Source: an uncultured Candidatus Melainabacteria bacterium (GTDB taxonomy: Bacteria; Cyanobacteriota; Vampirovibrionia; Gastranaerophilales; Gastranaerophilaceae). From it: 7,734 nt of DNA. Each line of letters opens with the position of its first letter. The stretch's first letter is position 1. The stretch is from assembly GCA_934747325.1 (NCBI GenBank), contig CAKVGW010000069.1:1-7734 (forward strand). The letters run 5' to 3'. Of the stretch, positions 1 through 5,699 are shown one piece after another. Below the pieces are notes generated by a model. That model saw only the letters and a program-made list of their open reading frames with translations, ran no database searches and was not told the DNA's origin. Made by a program: the position numbers and the translations under genes.

Positions 1-186
1 AAGAGGTATGGTATGGACGAACATGAAGCACTAATTGAATACTCAGAGATGACATCATTTAATTTCAACTCAGAAGAGTTTCAAAAAGTAAAAAAAGATT
101 ATTTAGAATGTAAGAAGGTAGCAACAAACTTTGCTTGGCTAGTATCAAATTTCATCAGCAAATTTAGGCCTGAAAAAGATTGTTAA
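1..186 (+). CDS. Partial hypothetical protein, C-terminal 61 residues
   Basis: An open frame enters from the left edge in frame 1 and ends at TAA 184-186, giving 61 residues. I do not recognise the family. The visible part is mostly charged and probably helical (EEFQKVKKDYLECKKV), followed by a more hydrophobic stretch (TNFAWLVSNFISKF) and a charged tail. A start at ATG 13, preceded by AAGAGG at 1-6 with a 6-nt spacing, is possible, so the gene could be complete at 57 residues, but continuation beyond the window is equally possible. The stop codon overlaps the ribosome binding site of the next gene, so the two are very likely co-transcribed and translationally coupled. Confidence 0.55.
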   Translation, partial: KRYGMDEHEALIEYSEMTSFNFNSEEFQKVKKDYLECKKVATNFAWLVSNFISKFRPEKDC

Positions 187-195
187 GGAGTACTG

Positions 196-474
196 ATGAA
201 TAAAAAAGATTTTCAAAACAAATGTTTTTCACCAAATTGGATAGAAGTCGATTTGGATGAAGTAAATCGTGAAGTTAATAAGGAGGTAAATAATTTAGAT
301 CAAACTTGTCCGCACATAATTAAGGAGGAACGCCTAGAGAACAAGCGACGTAAAGATTTAAATACATTATTGAGAGAGCTTGACGAAATCAAGCAAAATA
401 TTGAAAGAGTTGCAGAAAAGCAACATAGATTGGCAAATCTTATGAGTTTTTATACGGGTGAATTTGCTCAATAG
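196..474 (+). CDS. Hypothetical 92-residue coiled-coil protein
   Basis: This is a complete 92-residue protein with no signal peptide and no membrane segment. The family is not recognised. Residues about 44-84 are strongly charged with heptad-like leucine and isoleucine spacing (LNTLLRELDEIKQNIERV), which predicts a coiled coil. Residues 22-33 hold a short repeat, EVNREVNKEVNN. The start is supported by AAGGAG at 185-190, 5 nt before ATG, overlapping the stop of the upstream gene. It runs convergent to the flagellar operon and ends about 30 bp before a hairpin at 504-536. Nothing in the sequence ties it to flagella. Confidence 0.75.
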   Translation: MNKKDFQNKCFSPNWIEVDLDEVNREVNKEVNNLDQTCPHIIKEERLENKRRKDLNTLLRELDEIKQNIERVAEKQHRLANLMSFYTGEFAQ

Positions 475-503
475 GCTCAAAAGCAGGCCAATAAAAATTT
501 GAA

Positions 504-545
504 AAGAAGGCGGTAGTTATGAGATACCGCCTTCTTCGTATTTAT
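504..545 (+). terminator. Hairpin terminator after the plus-strand gene pair
   Basis: A perfect 12-bp stem (504-515 with 525-536, GC-rich in the middle: GGCGGTA/TACCGCC) closes a 9-nt loop. It lies 30 bp after the TAA/TAG end of the 92-residue gene. The following bases are T-rich but broken (CGTATTTATAT, then TTTTT at 551-555). It is a plausible Rho-independent terminator with a weak U-tract. It may also act from the minus side on transcripts of the 65-residue gene. Confidence 0.6.
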
Positions 546-560
546 ATCTGTTTTTAATTC

Positions 561-587
561 AAAAAGTAGGGTGCAATTTTTTGCACC
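561..587 (-). terminator. Possible terminator of the 65-residue gene (uses REP hairpin)
   Basis: Read on the minus strand, the REP hairpin (7-bp stem GGTGCAA/TTGCACC, 4-nt loop, 581-587 with 570-576) begins about 11 bp after the stop codon at 598. It is followed by CTAC and then TTTTT (565-561). The stem is short and the U-tract starts 4 nt late, so termination is possible but may be inefficient. Confidence 0.4.
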
Positions 588-589
588 AA
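566..589 (+). repeat. REP-like palindrome, left copy of an inverted pair
   Basis: GTAG followed by GGTGCAA-TTTT-TTGCACC and AA. The same 24 bases recur exactly in inverse orientation at 964-987. A short GC-anchored palindrome with a 5' GTAG tetranucleotide is the form of REP sequences linked to RAYT (TnpA_REP) transposases; assigning it to that class is inference. No RAYT gene is in the window. Confidence 0.65.
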
Positions 590-597
590 TAACTTTT

Positions 598-795
598 TTA
601 ACCGCGTCTGATTACAGTTGCCAGAAGCTCTCCATAACTATTAAAGCAACCGCTTGTTTCTTTGATTTCATAAGTTACTTCGCTATCTTCTGCTTTTTCT
701 TTTTTTGCAAAAGCTTCTGCGCTTTCTAAATCCTTAAATTCGCCTGCCATATCAGGTTCAAAATATGATGGTTTGTCGATATAAACTTGATACAT
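598..795 (-). CDS. Hypothetical 65-residue protein between inverted REP-like repeats
   Basis: A small complete cytoplasmic-looking protein; I do not recognise the family. The likely fold alternates strand (MYQVYID), helix (DLESAEAFAKKEKA), strand (EVTYEIKET) and strand (ELLATVIRR), an alpha/beta layout common in small binding or regulatory domains, though no catalytic motif is visible. The start is well supported by a canonical AAGGAGG at 802-808, 6 nt before ATG. It has its own candidate promoter (815-843) overlapping a 13-bp perfect palindrome (823-853), so it is probably transcribed independently of the flagellar operon, whose terminator lies upstream at 885-917. The exact 24-bp inverted repeats at 566-589 and 964-987 bracket it. 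Confidence 0.7.
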   Translation of the reverse strand: MYQVYIDKPSYFEPDMAGEFKDLESAEAFAKKEKAEDSEVTYEIKETSGCFNSYGELLATVIRRG

Positions 796-814
796 AATTT
801 GCCTCCTTAACTTT

Positions 815-843
815 TATATAGCATAAATTTAATTGTTCAGCAA
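815..843 (-). promoter_or_regulatory. Candidate sigma70 promoter for the 65-residue gene
   Basis: On the minus strand TTGCTG (843-838) is followed by a 17-nt spacer and TATATA (820-815), preceded by TGC, which makes an extended -10. The -35 matches consensus only in TTG. The expected start would fall near 808, at the edge of the ribosome binding site, giving a very short leader. This makes the exact placement uncertain, although the region is the only promoter-like one before this gene. Confidence 0.45.
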
Positions 844-853
844 TTAAATTTAT
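823..853. promoter_or_regulatory. 13-bp perfect palindrome, operator-like
   Basis: The arms ATAAATTTAATTG (823-835) and CAATTAAATTTAT (841-853) are perfect inverse complements around TTCAG. The palindrome spans the spacer and -35 of the candidate promoter of the 65-residue gene, the place where a dimeric repressor would block RNA polymerase. It is AT-rich, so a weak RNA hairpin is an alternative reading. Confidence 0.5.
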
Positions 854-884
854 TGACGTAAATTCTTTCTATTAAAATACTGTT

Positions 885-917
885 ATAAAAAAATAAAAAA
901 GGACATAGAATGTCCTT
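885..917 (-). terminator. Rho-independent terminator of the flagellar operon
   Basis: Read on the minus strand, AAGGACA (917-911 complement) pairs with TGTCCTT (905-899) around a 5-nt loop. The run TTTTATTTTTTT follows immediately (898-886). This is the best intrinsic terminator in the window and lies 124 bp beyond the flgL stop, in the right orientation to end the flgN-flgK-flgL transcript. Confidence 0.8.
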
Positions 918-963
918 GAAAATGGTAAGTATATTAAAATTGTAGATTATTTATTTTTTGTTT

Positions 964-987
964 TTGGTGCAAAAAATTGCACCCTAC
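964..987 (-). repeat. REP-like palindrome, right copy of an inverted pair
   Basis: Exact inverse complement of 566-589: GGTGCAA-AAAA-TTGCACC with CTAC at the outer (right) side, so the GTAG heads of both copies point away from the enclosed 65-residue gene. On the plus strand the hairpin is followed by CCC and seven T's (989-996), so it could stop plus-strand readthrough towards flgL. On the minus strand there is no U-tract. Confidence 0.65.
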
Positions 988-998
988 CCTTTTTTTAT

Positions 999-1032
999 CG
1001 TTAGCCTTCTTCATCCGTGAGGAAGGCTAACG
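999..1032. other. Long hairpin directly after flgL
   Basis: An 11-bp perfect stem (CGTTAGCCTTC 999-1009 with 1022-1032) extends through a T-G wobble and three more pairs to a 4-nt TCCG loop. It starts 9 bp after the flgL stop. On the minus strand it is followed by A's, not T's, so it is more likely a 3'-end stabilising structure than the terminator for flgL. On the plus strand CAAATTTTTT follows, which would suit a terminator against antisense reading. Confidence 0.6.
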
Positions 1033-1040
1033 CAAATTTT

Positions 1041-2126
1041 TTATAGATAATTCAACAAGCTCATGCCCATAGAAGCTGAGGTAACTTGCAAGCTTGCCTG
1101 ATAAGCGTATTGTGCTTGCATCCAGTTTGTAATTGCTGTTGTTAAATCAATATCCTTAATTTCTGACAAATAACCCGTTAAGTTTTCATTATTTGTTTCC
1201 AATGTTGAGCTTGTCATTTCCAATCTGTTTGCAACACCGCCAAACTTAGTTTGTTCCGTTGTAATTTGGGTTAAAGAATTAGCAAACATATCTAAAGTAG
1301 AATTCATTTCTTTATAGCCTTCTTCTGTATTGCCATCAAGAACTTTTTGAATAGAATTGCTTAATTTCTTTAATGCACCCATAACTCCTGAAAACTCTTC
1401 TTTCGGAGTCAAATCCTTTACATCTCCGTTGTAAGTATTGCCGTTTTCGTACGCATAACTCTTTGCACCTGTTTGAGCATCAACCGTTTCAATAACCGTA
1501 TCGCCGTTAGCATCCGTAAACAAATTATTTCCGTTTGCATCTTTTGTTGTGTAATAACCAAATACTTTATCGCCGGTTGTATTAATTATTTCAAAAACGC
1601 CGTCTGCAACTTCTGTTTGTCTGATATAATCAGGATTATCGTGTGGAGTTCCGTGATAAGTTATATCGCCGTTTTCATCAATAGTATAAGGAGTTGTTTT
1701 AGTATTTGCTCCAGAGAATATATAATTGTTATCATATTCTGTATTTGCCAAATCTACCATTGTTTTTGTTAATTCATCAATTTCAACCTTTAAAGCTTTC
1801 AATGATGTTTCGCTATAAGTTTGGTTGTTAGCTTGAACAGCTTTGTCCCAAGCGTTTGATAAATAACCGTTTGCTAAATCCATCAAATCATCCAATGTGC
1901 TCAATTCTTTTTGAGCAATTTCTACGTTTTGAGCAAAAGTATCAATCTGACCCAATTGACGATTAGTATTCAAAATATTTACCGCTGCAATAGGATCATC
2001 CGTAATATTTGTAATTTTACTTCCGGAAGCCAATTGTTTAGTAAGTTTGTTATAATTATTGAGTTGCTTTTGCATATCAGCAACTAATTGAGAATATTTT
2101 CCGCTTGTTGAAATTCTATTTACCAT
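1041..2126 (-). CDS. flgL: Flagellar hook-filament junction protein FlgL (HAP3)
   Basis: FlgL is the second junction protein (HAP3), exported by the flagellar type III system, sitting between FlgK and the flagellin filament. The 361 residues show the flagellin-family layout: an N-terminal helical D0/D1 part (residues 1-130) with the GSKITNITDDP segment (35-45) and YIFSGANT (135-142), matching the family's yLFsGt motif; a variable middle domain (about 143-240) rich in Asp/Asn/Gly turns; and a C-terminal helical part ending in NWMQAQYAYQASLQVTSA and SLLNYL (334-361). There is no signal peptide and no cysteine, as expected for an axial protein. The start is fixed by GGGAGGT, made by the last two glycine codons of flgK, 8 nt before ATG; the flgK stop and flgL start are 4 bp apart, so translation is coupled. 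Length is near the usual 300-400 residues. Confidence 0.93.
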   Translation of the reverse strand: MVNRISTSGKYSQLVADMQKQLNNYNKLTKQLASGSKITNITDDPIAAVNILNTNRQLGQIDTFAQNVEIAQKELSTLDDLMDLANGYLSNAWDKAVQANNQTYSETSLKALKVEIDELTKTMVDLANTEYDNNYIFSGANTKTTPYTIDENGDITYHGTPHDNPDYIRQTEVADGVFEIINTTGDKVFGYYTTKDANGNNLFTDANGDTVIETVDAQTGAKSYAYENGNTYNGDVKDLTPKEEFSGVMGALKKLSNSIQKVLDGNTEEGYKEMNSTLDMFANSLTQITTEQTKFGGVANRLEMTSSTLETNNENLTGYLSEIKDIDLTTAITNWMQAQYAYQASLQVTSASMGMSLLNYL

Positions 2127-2130
2127 TCAA

Positions 2131-3738
2131 CTAACCTCCCAAACTCATAAGTACATCAAGACAGTTGTTACAAGTGTTGAAAACCTGTGCTGCGGCTTGA
2201 TATGCTGTTTGATACTTAACTAAGTCTACCAATTCTTCGTTCAAGTCAACGCCTGTTGAATCTTTAATTTTACTTTCAATTGACTGAACAACCTGATCTT
2301 GTGTATCCGCCAATGATTTTATATTACTTCCTGCAGAAGCTACTTTGCCGACTAAAGCTGTATAGAATTCTTCAATCGAAGTATTGTTTAAATCAGCATT
2401 TTTGGCATTTCTTGTAGCAATCATACTTTCAACGTTTTGCGCGTTTCCTACTGCATTTTCATCAAAATTTGCAGCATCATCAAAATATGCGCAAGAAAGC
2501 TTCCAGCAACCGTCTTCTGTCAAAAGAGCAGAATTTATTTGAAGGTTTCCGGCAGTAATTCCTGTTGCCGTTTTTCCGTCAGGTCCTACGAAAATTAAAT
2601 TGTCCGCATCAGTAGCCTTTAATTTGCTTGTGTCATTTGGGTCAATACAATAAGCACCATTTCTTGTATTCAAATCGTTAAACACATTTGCAATAGTTTG
2701 CGCAAGCTTGTTCAAACCATTCATTACAGTACCTGCATTAATCCCGTTTGCGCCATCACCAATATCAGTTGCGAAGTGAAGCAAACCGCCTAATGTGCCT
2801 GAAGTAATGTCTGCATTTGCATTTGCGCTTATAACTTCTTTTGTTTCAGGATTAACAATACTAATTACTGCATTTTCACCCTTCCAATCATCAGGATAAG
2901 TTATTGGAGGATTTTGCTTGTCACAATATGATTTTGCAGTTTCAATTTCCAATTTCCCTGTAACCTTAGCACACTCAACAACCGAATTACCGCCAATATA
3001 AACATTAACAGCGCCATTATGTTTTTCTTCTACAGTAATATCGCTAAATTTTGCTATATCATTCAAAATCAAATCACGTTTATCAAGCAAGTTGTTTGCT
3101 TCCAATGTGCCTGTTTGAGTTGAAATTAAAGCCTTGTTTACAGCTGCAAGTTCTTCTAGTTTATTATTAAAAGCTGAATATTGAACGTATATTTTTGAAT
3201 TCTTCAAGCTTTCTATTGACTCACCATCACCCAAAGCTTCAGATGTGTTTTGTTGAAGTTGTGTATATTTGCCGTTCAAAACAGAAGTCAAAGTTTTTGC
3301 TGTTTCAATAAAATTTGTTCTTGCAGTTGAATCCGCAGGATATTTGTTCAAATTATTTAATGCTTCATAAAACTTTGAAAGTTGAGCATCAATACCAGTT
3401 CCTTCCAAGTCATTAAGAATATTTGACAAATCACCTAAGCCATCAAGTTGAGCGTTTAATTTTGCCTGTTCAGAAAGTTGTGTACGGTAGTAATTGTTAA
3501 GATATTCATCATTGTAGCGCATGATATTAGCAATTTTCACACCACCGTTTGCGCGTACTTGGTTGTTAACATTATTTCCGATTACACCGGCTATATTACG
3601 GGTTTCAAGGTTAGCACGTTGTTTGTGATATCCTTCAGTGTTCATGTTCGCAACGTTATGCGAAACAACGCTAATCGCTTTTTCGTTTACTGAAAGCGTG
3701 TTTCCTGTCATATTTAGTGCTGATAATAAGCTAACCAT
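2131..3738 (-). CDS. flgK: Flagellar hook-filament junction protein FlgK (HAP1)
   Basis: FlgK (HAP1) is the first junction protein on the distal end of the hook. The 535 residues have the axial-protein N-terminus with SVVSHNVANMNTEGYHKQRA (residues 23-42; family motif NiaNanTpGYsrq) and the matching C-terminal helix LVDLVKYQTAYQAAAQVFNT (503-522). The central part (about 240-440) is the variable region. Length fits the family's usual 450-650. GAGGT at 3745-3749 lies 6 nt before ATG. No repeat element separates it from flgN (73-bp spacer) or flgL. An oddity is seven cysteines, including a CNNC motif at 523-526 inside the C-terminal D0 helix; exported axial proteins normally avoid cysteine, and FlgL here has none. 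Confidence 0.94.
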   Translation of the reverse strand: MVSLLSALNMTGNTLSVNEKAISVVSHNVANMNTEGYHKQRANLETRNIAGVIGNNVNNQVRANGGVKIANIMRYNDEYLNNYYRTQLSEQAKLNAQLDGLGDLSNILNDLEGTGIDAQLSKFYEALNNLNKYPADSTARTNFIETAKTLTSVLNGKYTQLQQNTSEALGDGESIESLKNSKIYVQYSAFNNKLEELAAVNKALISTQTGTLEANNLLDKRDLILNDIAKFSDITVEEKHNGAVNVYIGGNSVVECAKVTGKLEIETAKSYCDKQNPPITYPDDWKGENAVISIVNPETKEVISANANADITSGTLGGLLHFATDIGDGANGINAGTVMNGLNKLAQTIANVFNDLNTRNGAYCIDPNDTSKLKATDADNLIFVGPDGKTATGITAGNLQINSALLTEDGCWKLSCAYFDDAANFDENAVGNAQNVESMIATRNAKNADLNNTSIEEFYTALVGKVASAGSNIKSLADTQDQVVQSIESKIKDSTGVDLNEELVDLVKYQTAYQAAAQVFNTCNNCLDVLMSLGG

Positions 3739-3811
3739 TGTTGTACCTCATATCCTATTTTTTCAGTGCAAATAATTTGAAACTTTTTGTGCGTGTGCAT
3801 ACAAAAGTTCA

Positions 3812-4306
3812 TCATATTTCTTCGTTTATGGTCCACATGTCAACGTCATGTGTGTCTGTTTTTCCTGCTCCATTATAAAAACATCCTTGAGGAGCAAAAG
3901 CATTTATAACTGTTTCCAACATCTTGTTAGAAATTATAATGCCATGTTTTAATAGTTCCACATTTTGATTATTTAATAACGTTAATTCTGAAATTAATTT
4001 ACAAATCTTAACCTTCTTTTCATTTAGAACTTCAACATATTCGGGCGCTTGTTCTTCTGCCTTTTCAATAAACCAAGACATATTTGCGTCAGGTTTTCCA
4101 AGTTCTGCAGCAACATCCATTCTTTCGTTATTAAGTTTTGTTATTTGGTTATTAAGCGCCAAAATTTTGTTATCAAGAACACCCAAATCATCAGGCTTAG
4201 AGTTTTTTAAGCTATCGCGTTTTTCTTCAAAAAACGCTTTGAGCTTAGTGTAAGCCTTGATTTCGTTATCGAGTATTTCGTTTAGTTTTTGGAATTGTGT
4301 GTTCAT
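3812..4306 (-). CDS. flgN: Flagellar export chaperone FlgN
   Basis: FlgN is the cytoplasmic chaperone that keeps FlgK and FlgL unassembled and delivers them to the export gate; it sits directly upstream of both, as is usual. The 164 residues are nearly all helical: LNEILDNEIKAYTKLKAFFEEKRDSL (8-33) and a second coiled coil with NNERMDVAAELG (59-70), then LTLLNNQNVELLKHGI (108-123). The tail FYNGAGKT (143-150) resembles the family's YdaxGk signature near the C-terminus, the substrate-binding end. The call rests on this pattern plus position. There is no Shine-Dalgarno site: the bases before ATG are A/T only, then a repeat element begins 7 bp upstream (4313). The stop is TGA. Confidence 0.85.
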   Translation of the reverse strand: MNTQFQKLNEILDNEIKAYTKLKAFFEEKRDSLKNSKPDDLGVLDNKILALNNQITKLNNERMDVAAELGKPDANMSWFIEKAEEQAPEYVEVLNEKKVKICKLISELTLLNNQNVELLKHGIIISNKMLETVINAFAPQGCFYNGAGKTDTHDVDMWTINEEI

Positions 4307-4312
4307 AATTTT

Positions 4313-4442
4313 TTAGTTGAGGAGTTGAAAAGTTGAAAAGCGGAAAGGTTCATTTAATTCCCTTCGGTCATATATAAAATTGTGAGCGTTAGCGAACTTA
4401 ATAACCTTTTCAACTTTTTCGCTTTTCAACTTCTCAACTAAA
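4313..4442 (+). repeat. Interspersed palindromic element, copy A (flgH/flgN spacer)
   Basis: This 130-bp copy fills the spacer between flgH and flgN. The left arm (4313-4350) and right arm (4400-4442) are inverse complements; the outer 20 bases match at 19 positions, and the match continues with one 1-nt offset. Arms are made of AGTTGAAN-type 8-bp units. The core (4354-4397) begins TTAATTCCCTTCGGTCATA and ends GTGAGCGTTAGCGAAC on the plus strand. The left end is 7 bp from the flgN ATG and the right end is 10 bp from the flgH stop. Strand is assigned by core orientation. Confidence 0.9.
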
Positions 4443-4452
4443 TCTCCATTTT

Positions 4453-5067
4453 CTAGAACAAATACTTAATAAACCTATTAAATATTCCTTCATTTTGATT
4501 TCTAGATATTGCGCCTCTGCCTGACAACGCGAATTGTAGGTTAGAAACATTGTAAGAATAGATTTCGCCATTTACGTTAAGCCAACGAGGATCGACCACA
4601 CCCGTTATAATAAAATCCATTCTTTCATTGCCGTTTACTAATGTCTTTTTACCTTGTACTGCAAGGTTTCCGTTAGGAAGTTGTTGTACAACCTGTACTG
4701 CGATTTTATCGCCAAATGACATAGAACGACCGCCGGCAGCTGAGTTTGAAACCTCGTTAGAACCACCGTAACCGTTTGAACTTTTTAAGAATTTAAGTCC
4801 AAACCAGTCTTTTAAAAAGTTTGTGAAAGAATCTTCTGTTGTTGAAGATTTTTCTGAAGAATATGTCAAATTATCACTAACAGTGATATTTTCACTCATA
4901 ATTATTGATAACAAATCCCCAATTTGGTGCGCTTGAACTCCACCGAACAAAGAGCGAGGAACGCCTGCATAATTTTGTGTTGCGCCAAGTGTGAACAAAG
5001 ACTCTGCTTGTACACCCATTGTTGCTGTGGTTAAGATTAATGCGATTGTTATTAGTAGTTTTTTCAT
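4453..5067 (-). CDS. flgH: Flagellar L-ring protein FlgH, without lipobox
   Basis: FlgH forms the L-ring in the outer membrane around the distal rod. The 204 residues show the family signature: SLFGG followed by HQIGDLLSIIMSENITVSDN (39-66), FGDKIAVQVVQQLPNGNLAVQGKK (118-141 region), TGVVDPRWLNVNGEIYSYNVS (155-175 region) and a C-terminal NRFIKYLF. A Sec signal peptide spans residues 1-21, with a hydrophobic core and VQA before the likely signal-peptidase I cut. Most FlgH proteins are lipoproteins with a cysteine after the signal, but this one has no cysteine anywhere. GAGGAA at 5074-5079 is 6 nt before ATG. Length is slightly below the usual 215-235. Its place after flgJ differs from the common flgA-flgH-flgI order. 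Confidence 0.9.
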   Translation of the reverse strand: MKKLLITIALILTTATMGVQAESLFTLGATQNYAGVPRSLFGGVQAHQIGDLLSIIMSENITVSDNLTYSSEKSSTTEDSFTNFLKDWFGLKFLKSSNGYGGSNEVSNSAAGGRSMSFGDKIAVQVVQQLPNGNLAVQGKKTLVNGNERMDFIITGVVDPRWLNVNGEIYSYNVSNLQFALSGRGAISRNQNEGIFNRFIKYLF

Positions 5068-5085
5068 TTGTTGTTCCTCAAGTCT

Positions 5086-5220
5086 TTAAAAGTTGAAAAG
5101 TTGAATGGTGGAACTGTTGAATAGTTTATTTTGTTCGCTTACGCTCACTATTTATTTTTTATGACCGAAGGGAATTAAAAGAACTTTTCCGCCATTCAAC
5201 CCTTCAACTTATCAACTGTT
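5086..5220 (-). repeat. Interspersed palindromic element, copy B (orf91/flgH spacer)
   Basis: About 135 bp between the 91-residue gene and flgH. The core (5133-5178) is inverse to copies A and C: it begins GTTCGCTTACGCTCAC and ends GACCGAAGGGAATTAA on the plus strand. The left arm is AAAGTTGAAAAGTTGAATGG and the right arm CCGCCATTCAACCCTTCAAC, inverse complements with a few mismatches. It starts about 19 bp upstream of flgH ATG and leaves that gene's GAGGAA ribosome site intact. Confidence 0.9.
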
Positions 5221-5252
5221 ATTTTCAATCCCCAGTTTCTACTTACCAACAT

Positions 5253-5528
5253 CTAGCACAAAAATTCTGCTATCACACTTCTACCATAAAGCAATCCATA
5301 CTTTATGTCATCATCCGAAATGTTGAATTCTCCAACAGTTTTTGCACATTCTCGTACATCATTTACATCAATTCTATCCAATAAAGATTTTGCAGATGCT
5401 GTTTCCGTTCCGCGAGAAACTTCAACTTCTGAATTTTCCTCTTTTTGAGGTGCTAAATTTTTATTAGACTTAAACGCACTTAATGCGCTGAATTGTTGTA
5501 CTGAATTTGATTCTATTCTTGGTAACAT
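5253..5528 (-). CDS. Uncharacterised 91-residue protein in the flgM position
   Basis: I do not recognise this family with confidence. The N-terminal half (1-48) is low-complexity and probably disordered, rich in Ser, Asn, Lys and Glu. The C-terminal half (49-91) looks helical, with DRIDVNDVRECAKTVGEF and DIKYGLLYGRSVIAEFLC (74-91). Length, disorder and position between flgJ and flgN recall FlgM, the anti-sigma28 factor, whose C-terminal half is helical and carries a V..lk.aI..G.Y.vd...iA pattern; only a loose echo of this is visible, so FlgM is a hypothesis. There is no signal peptide or membrane segment. AAGGA at 5536-5540 is 7 nt before ATG. The gene is bracketed by repeat copies B and C. 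Confidence 0.7.
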   Translation of the reverse strand: MLPRIESNSVQQFSALSAFKSNKNLAPQKEENSEVEVSRGTETASAKSLLDRIDVNDVRECAKTVGEFNISDDDIKYGLLYGRSVIAEFLC

Positions 5529-5565
5529 TTCTTTGTCCTTTTTTGTTTTTAAGTTTGTATTTTAT

Positions 5566-5695
5566 TTAGTTGAAGAGTTGAATGGTGGAAAGGTTGAAAA
5601 GTTCATTTAATTCCCTTTTGTCATATATAAAATTGTGAGCGCTAGCGAACTTAATAAACTCTTCAACTGTTTCGCTTTTCAACCTTTCAACTCTA
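5566..5695 (+). repeat. Interspersed palindromic element, copy C (flgJ/orf91 spacer)
   Basis: 130 bp with the core (5607-5650) in the same orientation as copy A, and close to it in sequence. Differences from A include CCCTTTTG for CCCTTCGG and GCGCTAGCG for GCGTTAGCG. The left arm reads TTAGTTGAAGAGTTGAATGG and the right arm ends CAACCTTTCAACT. The right end is only about 5 bp from the flgJ stop; the left end is about 37 bp upstream of the orf91 ATG. Confidence 0.9.
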
Positions 5696-5699
5696 CATC

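Noticed and set aside
1..12. AAGAGG at 1-6 as proof that the first gene begins at ATG 13
   Set aside because: The frame is open to the window edge, so the true start cannot be decided from this sequence.
280..328. Two strong Shine-Dalgarno-like sites (AAGGAGG at 280-286 and 322-328) inside the 92-residue gene
   Set aside because: No start codon lies at a workable distance after either, and the frame is continuous; they encode NKEVN and IKEERL.
1473..1772. Plus-strand frame of 99 codons, Cys/Ile/Phe-rich
   Set aside because: It lies wholly antisense to flgL and its composition is that of a reverse-complement shadow; no ribosome binding site.
3478..3693. Plus-strand frame of 71 codons
   Set aside because: Antisense shadow of the conserved N-terminal part of flgK.
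3739..3811. Sigma28 or sigma70 promoter in front of flgK
   Set aside because: The 73-bp spacer has no convincing -10/-35 pair for either factor; flgK is better explained as part of the flgN transcript.
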